64,000 bases of DNA from Alentia gelatinosa (Eukaryota > Annelida > Polychaeta > Phyllodocida > Polynoidae): NCBI GenBank assembly GCA_950022655.1, contig OX465584.1, positions 49,644,723 to 49,708,722 on the forward strand. Reading direction: 5' to 3'. The translations under genes were made by a program, and so were the position numbers. Below the pieces are notes generated by a model that worked only from the letters and a program-made list of their open reading frames with translations, made no database searches and was not told the DNA's origin. Numbering within the stretch: the stretch's first letter is position 1; every line of letters starts with the position of its first letter. This document shows positions 58,901 to 61,414 of the stretch, in pieces.

Positions 58901-61414
58901 AGCTTGAATCACGTAGTAATTCACAAGGCAAAGCTGCATGAATTGCGTCGCGATTCAAATGAGATAGGATCGAGCTCTGACCCTAAAGTTGAATGGGTTT
59001 CTAAATTTATGTGACCCTTCACATTGACTCATTAGCTTGCCTTTGTGATATAATCCCCCATTGTATCTTTTGCCTAGATATCTCATGGGCGTTGGATACG
59101 AGTTCCCAATGTTAAGTCTATGGAGAGAAATATACCAGGGGTGCGATGAATAACAATAAACTGTTTTATCTCACCCCAGATATTTTTTCTCCATAGACTT
59201 AACATTGGGAACTCGTATCTAACGTCCATGAGATATTTAGGAAAAATATCCAATGGGGGATTATGTCACAAATGTTAGCCCATTTGTCAATGTGGAGGGT
59301 GAGATAAATTCAGAAACCCATTCAAGTTTAGGGTCAAAGCTCGATCCCATCTCATTTGAATCGCTACATAATTCACGCGGCTTCGCCTTGTGAATTACTA
59401 CGTGATTCAAACTCGATGGGATACGAGCTCTGACCCTAAACTTTCATGGGTTTCTTCTATATTATCTCTCCCCTGGTATTTTTTCTCCATAGACTTAACA
59501 TTGCGAACTCGTATCTAACGCCCATTAGATATTTAGGAAAAATATCCAATGAGGGATTTTGTCAGAAATTATAGCCCATTAGTCAATGTGAATGGTGAGA
59601 TAAATTCAGAAACCCATTCAAGTTTAGTGTCACAGCTCGATCCCATCTCATTTGAATCACTACGTAATTCACGCGGCTTCGCCTTGTGAATTACTACGTG
59701 ATTCAAACTCGATGGGATACGAGCTCAGACCCTAAACTCTCCTAGGTTTCCTCTATATTACTGGACACTAACCGTGGTTGTCTCTGTGTTGCAGCCTGCG
59801 CCCGTGGGATCCGATGAACGACCTGCTGCAGTACGAACACGACTACCTGGTGCAGACCAAGACCCGGCACCGCACGCCCATCGTGCGCACCACAAGCATC
59901 ACCAACGTGGACGAGTCATCCGTCGGCCACAAGCGCCAGTCGTCGCTGGACCGCATCCGCGCGGCGCGCATCAAGCGAGCCTCCATGAAGCACCTGCACT
60001 CCATGGAGCGGGAGAGCGGCAGCTCCACGCCCGACGCCGAGGTCCGCCACACCGACTCCTCCGACTCAGCAGGTCCGTCCCGCTTTTTACCCAATCTTTT
60101 TTTTCTTTTTTTTTTTGGGGGGGGGGGGGGGGGGGTTCATTGTAAAACTTGCCAAGGGCCTGTTGTATACATAATCTAGGCTCCTTTGACTGAGATTTTA
60201 CCCAGTTTTTTTTTATTATTGTTTTTACATTATTAAGCCTGGGCCCCGTTGTATAATCTAGGCTCCTTGTTATTGTATACCTATTGTGGGTCCCGCTTTT
60301 ACCCAGTTTTTTCTTTCATTGTAAAGCCTGAGGCCTGTTGTATAATCTAGACTCCTCAGACTTAGCAGGTCGATCTCGCTTTTACCCAGTTTTTTTCTTC
60401 ATTGTAAAGCCTGGGCCCGTTGTATAATCTAGGCTCATTTGACTCATTTTACCCAGTTTTACCCAGTTTTCATCATTTTCATCATTTTTTACATTGTAAA
60501 GCATGGGGCCCGTTGTTTAATCTAGACTCCTCTGATTCAGCAGATGGGACGTGCTTTTACCCATATATCTTTTTTCATTGTAATGCCTGGGGCCCCGTTG
60601 TGGTAGCAGAGGGAATTTTCTGAAGCGCTTCAAACGAGATGGCCATCAGGGACACAGATGAAACACGAATTTGTTTCTGATTTGATCTTAGCCTCGTAAT
60701 ATTCATCTGTTTATCACCCATTGAGTATAAGTTGCCGTACTCGCAAGCCTGTTTAGTATGAGTTCCTCATGTTAAGCTTATGGCCATTTATATCAGGCTA
60801 AGATAAATGAGCAGATGAATCTGTGAAGCAATCTAACCTAAGTCAACTGATATGATATATTTTCACAGCATTCCACGGAGGTACTTCTGATTTTATCTCA
60901 CCCCGTATAACATCATTTATTGCTGAAATGACTCGCCAAATTAGCCATCGAGTATTGGGTACAATACTTTCACGGCCGTGGAGTACGCGTTCCTAACGTT
61001 AAGCCTATGGAGAAAAATACCGGGGTGAGATAATAGTGCACACTACACTCAGATTAGTATGAGTATGACTTTTTTTATATGATATCACCGTGTCCGTCTG
61101 ATATAATCTACAACTGCTTCTTCTTGCTTTCAGAAGATCATGGCATTGAGGTGTGTGGCTCAAAATCTGCAAAGCGCTCTGGCTCTGGCACCACGCTAAA
61201 CATGGCCACGTTACAGAAGACGCTCGAGCCAGTCATCGAGCTGCAGAAACAGAGTCGCGAAAAGATGAATTCGCTCCAAGGCCAGCTGCTGGTTCTGCAG
61301 CGCAGACTTCCAGAGAAAGGAGACACCGAAGGCCCGTTCGGCATGAACCGAGATGTGTTCATGATCGGCATCGTCTTGCTCATCCAGCTCATCATGTTCT
61401 GGCTCTTCAAGTGA
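7040..61414 (+). CDS. OSBPL8: ORP5/ORP8-type oxysterol-binding protein-related protein, 17 joined exons
   Basis: Exons (coding part): 7040-7277, 13218-13339, 21147-21239, 42712-42900, 49375-49497, 50166-50250, 50816-51001, 52406-52647, 53099-53211, 53508-53589, 53808-53906, 54396-54591, 56811-56908, 57159-57284, 58147-58433, 59795-60072, 61134-61414. All junctions are GT-AG and phases agree, giving 2838 nt, 945 residues. Order of parts: basic/Ser-rich N-terminus (1-151), basic stretch (152-165), PH domain (about 176-300), acidic linker (346-390), ORD (about 414-790) with KPYNPILGE (495-503) and EQISHHPP (523-530), basic tail, predicted coiled coil (about 875-910) and a terminal membrane helix (927-944). 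Known for the family: ER-anchored exchange of phosphatidylserine for PI4P at ER-plasma membrane contacts, with PH binding phosphoinositides. ORP5 and ORP8 are vertebrate paralogues, so this invertebrate gene may be a pre-duplication single copy; the symbol is by closest type only. The length is close to human ORP8. No disabling change seen. Confidence 0.93.
7376..7590. repeat. 36-bp minisatellite after the exon 1 donor
   Basis: Six degenerate units of 36 bp, typified by CGGAGGTTTCTAAGAGTAT and AAATGTCGTCTGCTA. The array begins about 100 bases past the exon 1 splice donor. Because 36 is divisible by 3 one frame stays open, so the reading frame here is not a gene. Confidence 0.85.
8170..8330. 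mobile_element. MITE remnant (GGGGTGAGA end)
   Basis: Contains the family words AATGTTAAGTCTATG and TACTGGGGTGAGA that mark one end of the TTATCTCACCCC/GGGGTGAGATAA elements found throughout the window. The opposite end is not clear. Confidence 0.45.
8531..8945 (+). mobile_element. SINE with triplicated body module
   Basis: A truncated tRNA-like head (GTTAGGTCAGTGATTAAGGC) is followed by three tandem copies, about 93 bp apart, of the body module (CTCCTTCA..CCCAGCAGTGG..CATACCATG..ATGTGGT) near 8583, 8678 and 8771, then one standard tail (GGGGTGAGATTTCTACCTAA, ACCAGTGAGAAA). The B-box region of the head has been lost. Confidence 0.7.
9591..9798 (+). mobile_element. Short TIR element (CCTGTTGAATAA family)
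   Basis: Ends are GGGGCCTGCTGAATAAC and ATTATTCGACAGGCCCC, near-perfect inverted repeats. Internal words AGGGTTATCATTTAATAATG, GGTCGTCCATAAGTGTTGAA and GTCCCTGGGTCTCGTTATGG are shared with the copies at 19123, 23214 and 48684. No open frame. Confidence 0.75.
10135..10425 (+). mobile_element. tRNA-derived SINE, best preserved
   Basis: The head reads GGGGAGGTGGCTCAGTGG, then GGTAAAGAGCACCGGACTTG, with B box GGTTTGAGTCC and GCAGCCACG, then the body and tail modules (CAGCAGTGGTAGATTTACCG, TCTATGTGGTGTGG, GGGGTGAGATTTCTACCTA). It ends in GGACGTTAAACTAAACAGA and an (ACAA)n tail to about 10421. This copy best shows the head-body-tail layout. Confidence 0.8.
10515..10560 (+). mobile_element. SINE 3'-end fragment
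   Basis: GGGTCCCCTTTGGACGTTAA followed by ACCACAAACACA matches the 3' end of the window's SINE family (compare the reverse copy at 21839). It is a severely 5'-truncated copy. Confidence 0.5.
11329..11490. mobile_element. Fold-back element with G tract
   Basis: GGCCATCCATAAAGTACGTACGCA at the left is answered by TGCGTACATACATTATGGATGGCC at the right, giving inverted arms of about 24 bases around a centre containing a 13-G run and a T run. A related stretch at 19868-20030 has the same layout (G run, TGCGTAC, TTTATGGA). Probably a non-autonomous DNA element. Confidence 0.6.
12856..13273 (+). repeat. 156-bp tandem triplication covering the 5' edge of exon 2
   Basis: Three units with exact 156-base spacing (acceptor positions 12905, 13061 and 13217). 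Each unit contains the intron end (TTCGTCTTTCTGCAG) and the first about 55 bases of exon 2. Only the third copy continues into the rest of the exon. The first two switch after ACTATAACT into unit-specific sequence (ATGAGATGTCTAAATAGG) and have no donor at the proper place. The middle copy matches the true exon perfectly over the shared part; the first differs at CTCTTCC versus CTCACCC. Confidence 0.9.
13218..13339 (+). CDS. OSBPL8: Exon 2 (residues 80-120)
   Basis: Acceptor TCTTTCTGCAG, donor AAG|GTAAGG. The split Ala codon (G|CC) matches the phase-1 end of exon 1, and the exon ends in phase 0. The product is low-complexity and Ser/Thr-rich with an acidic start ([10 protein letters not shown]), part of the N-terminal region before the PH domain. 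Assignment rests on phase, splice sites and the continuation RSK|SEGKL into exon 3, which resembles the ORP8 N-terminal region. Confidence 0.75.
16376..16492. mobile_element. Short repeat family with GTAGTAATACACG core
   Basis: Contains CGTAGTAATACACTCGCCGT, an inverted partner CGTATATTACTACGGGTC, and the flank AAAATCATCGATTATTGTCT. Related copies, in either orientation, lie at 3540-3650, 20376-20472, 24822-24960 and 31471-31560, each with the ATCGATGATTTT/AAAATCATCGAT end and the TAATACACGAGCG-like centre. Short and non-coding, hence MITE-like. Confidence 0.55.
18150..18330. mobile_element. MITE copy (TTTCGGGTAT..GTTCTATATAAA)
   Basis: Begins GATTTCGGGTATGTGATAAA and ends CAGGTCGTTCTATATAAAAA. 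Shares CACAAAACTC-like and CACCTCGTTCC words and the same ends with the copy at 33020-33205 and a fragment at 49700-49755. The right end contains a TATA-box-like TATATAAAA (18315-18323). Confidence 0.6.
19123..19352 (+). mobile_element. Short TIR element (CCTGTTGAATAA family)
   Basis: Ends GGGATCTGTTGAATAACA and GAATTATTCAACAGGCCTC. Internal words GAGGGTTATCGTTTAATGAT and CACATCGTCCCCGGGTC match the other members. Confidence 0.7.
20609..20905. mobile_element. Palindromic MITE with TTATCCTACCCC end
   Basis: A long imperfect palindrome (about 20609-20750) has arms containing GTTAGTCATGTT, ATCGCAC and CGGCAAGATCG around a centre reading GCGCGAGGCGAAGCCGAGAGC, itself nearly self-complementary. 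It is followed by TTATCCTACCCC and, after about 150 bases, the inverse GGGGTAGGATAAT beside AATGTTAAGCCTATGG. The same building plan recurs across the window. Confidence 0.7.
21147..21239 (+). CDS. OSBPL8: Exon 3 (residues 121-151)
   Basis: Acceptor ATTTATTTGCAG, donor CAAG|GTGAGT, phase 0 at both ends. Ends in LSKRESLK, matching the family's conserved KKESLK run that leads into the PH exon's VQKK. Because exons 3 and 4 join in phase 0, this exon can be swapped for exon 1b, which also ends in phase 0. Confidence 0.88.
21590..21965. mobile_element. Palindromic MITE, split by a SINE fragment
   Basis: Contains the family words AACGAGTTGGAGAACGACTT, TTTATCTCACCCCTGTACA, CAATGTTAAACCTACG and CTAGGGGTGAGA. 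It is closely similar to the element at 55925-56192. That copy lacks the insert at 21839-21894, so the empty site can be read directly. Confidence 0.7.
21839..21894 (-). mobile_element. 5'-truncated SINE with 12-bp target duplication
   Basis: The 56-base insert (TTTGTTTGTTTGTGGTTTAA at its left, SINE 3' end in reverse) is flanked by GGGAGCATGGAG at 21827-21838 and again at 21895-21906. This is the expected mark of target-primed retrotransposition, and it shows the SINE moved after the host MITE inserted. Confidence 0.85.
23214..23434 (+). mobile_element. Short TIR element (CCTGTTGAATAA family)
   Basis: CCTGCTGAATAACTTATGCC at the left and GGTTATTCAAGAGGCCCCT at the right, with the internal words GAGGGTTACCGTTTAATAAT and CACATCATCCCCGGGTCTCG shared by the family. 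Confidence 0.65.
24603..24612. promoter_or_regulatory. Palindromic E-box GTCACGTGAC
   Basis: A perfect 10-base palindrome identical to the extended E-box bound by USF/TFEB-type bHLH factors in animals. It lies in a small CpG-rich patch (about 24540-24740) and 18 bases ahead of an ATG with a reasonable start context. Function is an inference from the motif alone. Confidence 0.35.
24631..24663 (+). CDS. OSBPL8: Candidate alternative first exon 1c (11 codons)
   Basis: ATG at 24631 with A at -3 opens [11 protein letters not shown], followed by GTAAGC (24664), in phase 0 with the PH exon at 42712. The patch is CpG-richer than the surrounding intron and has the E-box just upstream. Exon end CTC|GTAAGC is only a moderate donor. 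There is no similarity evidence for so short a peptide, so this is a proposal, not an assignment. Confidence 0.25.
25236..25660. mobile_element. Palindromic MITE
   Basis: Centre AATCATCATCGAGGCGAAGC with the inverse GTGACGATTATGG, flanks TATAGAACTGGATAGAGAGC and CGAATATC-like inverse words, and a right end GGGGTGGGATAATG. Copies of the same subfamily lie at 28364-28722 and 45840-46325. Confidence 0.6.
26617..26945. mobile_element. Interspersed repeat (CCACCAGGAAATT family)
   Basis: Shares CTAGTTCTGCCATCATCC, CAGGAAATT, TAGCGCCACTATAGTTG, GACAACCACTATTTG and ACCTGGTGTTTTGTTT with copies at 37480-37660 and 40446-40695. No coding frame. The family is not recognised. Confidence 0.55.
27060..27385 (+). 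mobile_element. tRNA-derived SINE with repeated body
   Basis: Head GGGGTGAGGAGTGGATAAAG with B box GGTTCGAGTC at about 27111, then the CCCCAGCAGTG module twice (about 27140 and 27297) and ATGTCTACGTGGTGTG. A second, reverse-oriented copy begins 30 bases downstream. Confidence 0.7.
27415..27535 (-). mobile_element. tRNA-derived SINE head, reverse
   Basis: Read on the minus strand it gives GGGGTGAGTAGTGGCTTAAG, then GTGGGTTTGAGTCA (B box) and CACCTTTCTCCTTCAACCCC. Together with the copy at 27060 it forms an inverted SINE pair that could fold in RNA. Confidence 0.7.
27715..28310. repeat. 72/65-bp minisatellite
   Basis: Eight units, starting CTTACCCGCAGTCTG at 27773, 27845, 27917, 27989, 28054, 28126, 28191 and 28263. 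Two units lack the 7 bases CCCGCCT-like segment and are 65 bp. The unit includes CGAGGTGTATCTTGATACTT and CGGGGTGACTTCACACCTCA. The 72-bp spacing keeps frames open on both strands, which explains two long but spurious reading frames. Confidence 0.92.
28364..28722. mobile_element. Palindromic MITE, well preserved
   Basis: Arms GAATCGTATAAAAACACAAT / ATTGTGTATTTTACGATTC and ACTCCACGAGTT / ACGAGTGGAGT surround the centre ATCATCATCGAGGCGAAGCC. After the palindrome come TTTATCTCACCCCTTT and, at the right end, CCAGGGGTGAGATAAAG. This is the clearest full-length example of the subfamily. Confidence 0.7.
31590..31770. mobile_element. MITE half with GGGGTGAGA end
   Basis: CCATGAAAGTTTAGGGTCCG, GAGCTCGTATTCTATCGAGTT, then AATATCTAATGGGTGTTAGA, TACGAGTTTCCAACGTTAAG and CTGGGGTGAGATG. 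The same modules occur four times in 58852-59765. Confidence 0.6.
31790..32970. repeat. 37-38-bp minisatellite containing CTGTATATACAG
   Basis: About 30 units of CATACTGTACTGTGAGTGG plus TGTGTCTGTATATACAGT, with smaller sub-repeats lacking the GTGAGTGG part. Every unit carries the 12-base palindrome CTGTATATACAG. A foreign piece of about 60 bases (32850-32910) interrupts it. Reading frames on both strands here are repeat artefacts. Confidence 0.93.
33020..33205. mobile_element. MITE inserted in the minisatellite
   Basis: AATTTCGGGTATATAGTAAA at the left and GCATGGTCAGGACGTTCTCT at the right match the copy at 18150-18330. Minisatellite sequence resumes to the right (CGGTATATACAGGTCACACT), so the element landed in the array. 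The right end supplies a TATA-like TATAAG (33197-33202) ahead of exon 1b. Confidence 0.6.
33197..33202 (+). promoter_or_regulatory. Possible TATA element for exon 1b
   Basis: CTCTATAAGT lies about 210 bases ahead of the exon 1b ATG and close to where the sequence turns GC-rich. An in-frame stop (TAA 33239-33241) and the lack of a good acceptor between here and the ATG suggest transcription starts nearby. Position and motif only; no direct evidence. Confidence 0.25.
33410..34171 (+). CDS. OSBPL8: Alternative first exon 1b: 254-residue Pro/Ala-rich N-terminus
   Basis: The frame is open from an in-frame TAA at 33239-33241, and the first ATG (33410, A at -3) gives 254 codons ending CGG|GTATGC in phase 0, exactly what exon 4 needs. 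The exon is strongly GC-rich in an AT-rich intron and coding-like throughout. The product starts [12 protein letters not shown], is mostly Pro/Ala/Gly-rich and disordered, and ends in a charged, probably helical stretch ([17 protein letters not shown], then [20 protein letters not shown]) that would run straight into the basic [13 protein letters not shown] before the PH domain. Using it would skip exons 1-3 and yield about 1048 residues. Family members in other animals also vary at the N-terminus. The alternative, an unrelated nested gene, is less likely because of the matching phase. Confidence 0.72.
34187..34532. mobile_element. piggyBac-like MITE, 15 bases past the exon 1b donor
   Basis: Right end GTGAAAGGGTTAA (TTAA at 34529-34532), left end TTGACCCTA (decayed). 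Shares GATAATGCCTTAAGGCATCA and CACGTGATC-like internal words with the copies at 39627, 55405 and 56388. TTAA target and CCCTTT ends are typical of the piggyBac superfamily. Non-coding. Confidence 0.6.
34869..34954. repeat. (AT)n microsatellite
   Basis: An AT/TA dinucleotide run of more than 70 bases, preceded by AGATATATAGATA. Its true length is likely to be polymorphic and may be mis-assembled. Confidence 0.95.
35030..35425. repeat. About 63-bp minisatellite, degenerate
   Basis: Units of AGGTCATCACTATATACATG, CATAAACATTGGGGATAA and ACTGACCAGGGTATGTACTC, at least six, some shortened. Frames on both strands are repeat-driven. Confidence 0.85.
37655..38285. repeat. MITE remnant plus about 75-bp tandem repeat
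   Basis: 37680-37860 has TTTATCCTACCCCTAATAT and the inverse ACGGGGTAGGATAA, marking a TTATCCTACCCC element. From about 37990 to 38282 there are about four units of CAGTCTCCTTAACTGAGCTA, CACACATCCCACAGCTCTGA and GCATGTTTTACTACCAGTCC. Confidence 0.65.
38350..38780 (+). mobile_element. SINE body and tail, head missing
   Basis: Two copies of the body module (CTCCTTCATCTCCAGCAGTG at about 38445 and TTCCTTCACCCCCAGCAGTG at about 38535), then GGGGTGGGATTTCTACCTAA, GATCACCACCCCTGTGGT, ACCAGTGAGGAAACCTGAA and the TCCCTATATACCC end. No tRNA-like head is seen. Confidence 0.65.
39605..40090 (+). mobile_element. SINE head interrupted by a piggyBac-like MITE
   Basis: GGGCAGCTAGCTCAGTGG stops at 39625 and GGCACTGGGAGAGG resumes at 40006. 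Uninterrupted relatives read CAGTGGTTAAGGCACTGG here, so the insert (about 39631-40001, flanked by TTAA at 39627-39630 and 40002-40005) sits exactly in the SINE's TTAA. The insert starts CCCTTTCC and ends AGAAAGGA and contains tandem ATGATGCC..AGGGCA(C/T) words. Downstream, GGGGTCGAAATTG is the decayed B box. Confidence 0.8.
40446..40695. mobile_element. Interspersed repeat (CCACCAGGAAATT family)
   Basis: GATTGCTAGTACTACAATCA, TAGCGCCACCGTAGTCAAGG, GACAACCGCTGTTAT and CTACCTGGTGTTTGGTTTGG match the copies at 26617 and 37480. Confidence 0.55.
41064..41129 (+). CDS. Candidate signal-peptide exon of a nested gene
   Basis: ATG at 41064 opens [20 protein letters not shown] followed by PE: a basic start, a 12-residue hydrophobic core and a small-residue cleavage site (SSA|PE), a textbook secretion signal. 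The exon could end at GAG|GTCAGC (41130, phase 0). Read through, the frame stops at 41211 after 49 codons and adds the cysteines of SCQSCV. The piece is too short to identify a family. It may instead be a chance frame, but a complete signal peptide is uncommon by chance. Confidence 0.35.
41378..41566 (+). CDS. Possible second exon of the nested secreted peptide
   Basis: An acceptor GCCATTTTACAG precedes 41378, and the phase-0 frame to the TGA at 41564-41566 reads 62 codons, including [20 protein letters not shown]. Joined to 41064-41129 it would give a secreted product of about 84 residues with three cysteines after signal removal. The join is proposed from phase and splice sites only; no family is recognised and other acceptors are possible. 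Confidence 0.2.
   Translation, partial: WSRDMEGHMNIISSLSDERNPHSCYCPSEICDIIANQIIAMQNEEGILLAITPSIFDVQLHS
41695..41875. repeat. About 65-bp degenerate tandem repeat
   Basis: Three units around CTTTGTCACGAGCTAGTAGA, CCTTTGTCATGGATGGTGAG and TTAATTCA. Non-coding. Confidence 0.5.
42712..42900 (+). CDS. OSBPL8: Exon 4: basic lead-in and first half of PH domain (152-214)
   Basis: Acceptor TACGTGTTACAG, donor AAG|GTAGGT, phase 0 at both ends. It encodes [13 protein letters not shown], then [30 protein letters not shown] and [11 protein letters not shown]. These are the hallmark first strands of the ORP5/8 PH domain, which binds PI4P and PI(4,5)P2 at the plasma membrane. This is the junction exon shared by all proposed N-termini. 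Confidence 0.97.
43255..43450. repeat. Degenerate minisatellite (GGTGAATACGTGTAT)
   Basis: About six units of around 33-45 bases built on ATCACACAGGCGGTGAATAC and GTGTATAT. Lies in intron 4. Confidence 0.65.
45840..46325. mobile_element. Palindromic MITE with SINE-tail insert
   Basis: TATATAGAACTGGATCAAGA, CAATACTCCACGAG, CATCATCGAGGCAAAGCCGA, TATCTCACCCCTTTTATGG and ACCAGGGGTGAGATACA mark the subfamily of 28364. About 45 bases near 45905-45950 (TTTGGACGTTAAACTACCCA and CAAAC) match the SINE 3' end and are absent from the other copies. Confidence 0.6.
48684..48905 (+). mobile_element. Short TIR element (CCTGTTGAATAA family)
   Basis: GGGACCTGTTGAATAATTTA at the left and AGATTATTCAACAGGTCT at the right, with GAGGGTTATCGTTTAACGAT, GATCGTCCATAAGTGTTGAA and the TTGACCCA.ATTATTCCTGGG word shared with relatives. 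Confidence 0.7.
49045..49345. repeat. 43-bp minisatellite just before exon 5
   Basis: Seven units at exact 43-base spacing (GTGCCATATTTTT-type words at 49054, 49097, 49140, 49184, 49227, 49270 and 49313), consensus GTGCCATATTTTTCATGAGG then CAACGGATGTT. The array stops about 30 bases before the exon 5 acceptor, so it supplies much of the region where the branch point should lie. Confidence 0.9.
49375..49497 (+). CDS. OSBPL8: Exon 5: PH domain middle (215-255)
   Basis: Acceptor GTTGGCAG, donor AAAA|GTAAGC, phase 0 at both ends. Encodes [20 protein letters not shown] and [20 protein letters not shown], nearly identical to vertebrate ORP5/8 over this segment. The polypyrimidine tract is poor because of the neighbouring minisatellite. 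Confidence 0.97.
50166..50250 (+). CDS. OSBPL8: Exon 6: PH domain (256-283)
   Basis: Acceptor GTTTCGTCAG, donor CTGCAG|GTGAGT, phase 0 in and 1 out. Encodes [20 protein letters not shown] and FRAPSEAA, matching the GPKGE..SITQPLPSSYLI stretch of the family. Confidence 0.96.
50251..50465. repeat. CACGTG-rich degenerate repeat after exon 6
   Basis: Starting at the exon 6 donor, about a dozen short units of roughly 13-16 bases built on GTCACGTGGTCTC. It contains eight or so CACGTG hexamers (E-boxes). It looks like local slippage expansion; a regulatory role is not shown. Confidence 0.75.
50816..51001 (+). CDS. OSBPL8: Exon 7: end of PH domain and linker (284-345)
   Basis: Acceptor TGTTGACAG, donor TATG|GTAAGC, phase 1 at both ends. 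Starts with [18 protein letters not shown], the terminal PH helix with its conserved Trp, then a variable linker ([28 protein letters not shown]). Confidence 0.95.
51094..51120. repeat. Perfect 13-bp inverted repeat
   Basis: GTACCTCCAGTCT, one spacer base, then AGACTGGAGGTAC. Similar CGACTGGAG and CAGTCTCAG words follow to 51240, so it may be the end of a decayed fold-back element. Confidence 0.7.
51370..52386. repeat. 31-bp minisatellite ending 20 bases before exon 8
   Basis: About 30 units of CGACTGTAATGATGGCCTTA then TTATGCACGTA. The left third is degenerate; the right two thirds are nearly uniform and include a higher-order repeat (a unit with GGTCTTTTTTTCCACATACA appears twice). Only GACTAAGCTCTCTCCGTCAG separates the last unit from the exon. 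Confidence 0.93.
52406..52647 (+). CDS. OSBPL8: Exon 8: acidic linker and start of ORD (346-426)
   Basis: Acceptor CTCTCTCCGTCAG, donor CAAACAG|GTACCG, phase 1 in and 0 out. An acidic/serine run ([20 protein letters not shown], about 355-380) leads to [20 protein letters not shown] and SLIWTLVKQ, the conserved entry to the ORP5/8 ORD. GC-rich compared with its flanks. Confidence 0.96.
52700..52975. repeat. Diverged interspersed repeat
   Basis: Second copy of the repeat at 1660-2440: TTTTCAGAGATGGCAGCTTT, AAATCCTTGTTT, TCTATTTTCTTGTATAAG, CACACCCCAGCCCTATTCC and CTCTGAGGCAGGAAATT. Sits inside intron 8. Confidence 0.45.
53099..53211 (+). CDS. OSBPL8: Exon 9: ORD lid and N-terminal part (427-463)
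   Basis: Acceptor TCGTTGCAG, donor TCAAG|GTGCGT, phase 0 in and 2 out. Encodes [20 protein letters not shown] and [17 protein letters not shown]. The [20 protein letters not shown] run is the ORD lid that closes over the bound lipid and is almost invariant in ORP5/8. Confidence 0.97.
53508..53589 (+). CDS. OSBPL8: Exon 10: ORD (464-491)
   Basis: Acceptor TTCCCTCGCAG, donor CCCAAG|GTCAGA, phase 2 in and 0 out. Encodes [20 protein letters not shown] and GFYKKPK, matching the family's [15 protein letters not shown]. Confidence 0.96.
53808..53906 (+). CDS. OSBPL8: Exon 11: ORD with KPYNPILGE (492-524)
   Basis: Acceptor TTATTTTTACAG, donor GAACAG|GTACGG, phase 0 at both ends. Carries [16 protein letters not shown], whose Lys contacts the PI4P headgroup in known ORD structures, and ends on EQ, the first two residues of the OSBP signature. 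Confidence 0.97.
54396..54591 (+). CDS. OSBPL8: Exon 12: ORD core with signature histidines (525-589)
   Basis: Acceptor TACTGGTAG, donor TAAAG|GTAAGC, phase 0 in and 1 out. Begins [12 protein letters not shown], completing the signature as EQISHHPP with Ile for the usual Val; the two PI4P-binding histidines (527-528) are intact. Continues [35 protein letters not shown]. Its last 25 bases are the seed of the tandem array that follows. Confidence 0.97.
55405..55792. mobile_element. piggyBac-like MITE in the exon 12 array
   Basis: Left boundary TTAG|CCCTTTAACAGC and right boundary GGAAAGGG|TTAA, in the array's TTTAGTTAAACACC site, which neighbouring units keep intact. Internal ATGATGCCTC(C/T)AGGCAT words are repeated three times, as in the copy at 39631. 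Confidence 0.8.
55925..56192. mobile_element. Palindromic MITE in the exon 12 array
   Basis: AAACGAGTTGGAGAATGACT, TTTATCTCACCCCTGGACA, CAATGTTAAGCCCATGG and CAGGGGTAAGATAA. Closely similar to 21590-21965 without the SINE piece. Confidence 0.7.
56388..56691. mobile_element. piggyBac-like MITE, intact TTAA duplication
   Basis: TTAA|CCCTTTAAGGGCGG at the left and CCGTCCTTAAAGGG|TTAA at the right, with 14-base near-perfect terminal inverted repeats. About 296 bp, no coding frame, internal GATGATGCCTTAAGGCATCA palindrome. The cleanest copy in the window. Confidence 0.85.
56811..56908 (+). CDS. OSBPL8: Exon 13: ORD (590-622)
   Basis: Acceptor TTGTTTGTTACAG, donor CTCAAG|GTATGA, phase 1 in and 0 out. 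Encodes [20 protein letters not shown] then [12 protein letters not shown], matching the family's GILYGTMTLELGG. Confidence 0.97.
57159..57284 (+). CDS. OSBPL8: Exon 14: ORD (623-664)
   Basis: Acceptor TTTGTGTGACAG, donor CAGGG|GTGAGT, phase 0 at both ends. Encodes [20 protein letters not shown], then [18 protein letters not shown]. Confidence 0.96.
57610..58146 (+). repeat. Tandem partial copies of the exon 15 start
   Basis: Three upstream copies of the intron end plus exon 15 start (exon-like starts at 57663, 57817 and 57990; true start 58147; spacings 154, 173, 157). Copy 1 keeps 67 bases of exon with three changes, all CpG to CpA. Copy 2 has an in-frame TAG within six codons. Copy 3 carries an internal deletion. 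Each copy then passes into CT-rich sequence (GTCTCTCTTTGTCTCCCTCT) and the intron word TCCTCATGTTTGATATTCAT. None has a donor that would make a proper exon. Confidence 0.93.
58147..58433 (+). CDS. OSBPL8: Exon 15: end of ORD core (665-759)
   Basis: Acceptor CTCACCGTCACAG, donor GCAGA|GTGAGT, phase 0 in and 2 out. Encodes [20 protein letters not shown], then [33 protein letters not shown] and [20 protein letters not shown], the conserved C-terminal ORD helices. Markedly GC-rich. Confidence 0.97.
58585..59765. mobile_element. MITE cluster: one TTATCCTACCCC and three TTATCTCACCCC elements
   Basis: 58590-58855 is a palindromic element (arms TTATTTATGCCAC..ATAATTTCACGAGTCG / CGAGTGACATTACGGAGCC) with ATTTTATCCTACCCCG and the inverse AGGGGTAGGATAAT. 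58852-59160 is a second type in + orientation ending CCAGGGGTGCGATGA. 59164-59462 is the same type reversed, head-to-head. 59463-59762 repeats it in the same reversed orientation. Shared modules include AACATTGGGAACTCGTATCT, CACGCGGCTTCGCCTTGTGA and GATGGGATACGAGCTCTGAC. The cluster ends about 30 bases before the exon 16 acceptor. Confidence 0.8.
59795..60072 (+). CDS. OSBPL8: Exon 16: WDP motif and basic/serine tail (760-852)
   Basis: Acceptor CTCTGTGTTGCAG, donor TCAGCAG|GTCCGT, phase 2 in and 1 out. Begins [20 protein letters not shown] and TKTRHRTP, the conserved end of the ORP5/8 ORD, then a basic region ([15 protein letters not shown]) and a Ser/Asp-rich stretch ending DSSDSA. Phosphorylation of such tails is plausible but not shown. 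Confidence 0.95.
60073..60610 (+). repeat. Degenerate tandem array of the exon 16 end
   Basis: Units of roughly 70-110 bases containing GACTCCTC.GACT.AGCAGGT (from the exon 16 end and donor), CGCTTTTACCCAGTTTTTT, CATTGTAAAGCCTGGGGCCC and GTTGTATAATCTAGGCTCC. Clear exon-edge copies lie at about 60351-60372 and 60527-60549; other units have lost that part. A G run of about 18 at 60117-60134 lies in the first unit. Confidence 0.8.
60885..61035. mobile_element. Short MITE TTATCTCACCCC..GGGGTGAGATAA
   Basis: GATTTTATCTCACCCCGTAT and ACCGGGGTGAGATAATAG are the inverted ends, with CCTAACGTTAAGCCTATGGA beside the right one. It is the shortest complete member, lying 100 bases before the last acceptor. 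Confidence 0.7.
61134..61414 (+). CDS. OSBPL8: Exon 17: coiled coil and C-terminal membrane anchor (853-945)
   Basis: Acceptor TTCTTGCTTTCAG, phase 1 in, TGA at 61412-61414. A heptad-rich stretch ([36 protein letters not shown]) precedes the hydrophobic segment [18 protein letters not shown] and a final Lys. This tail-anchor layout places the protein in the ER membrane with its domains in the cytosol and is what separates ORP5/8 from the other ORPs, which use FFAT motifs. Confidence 0.96.
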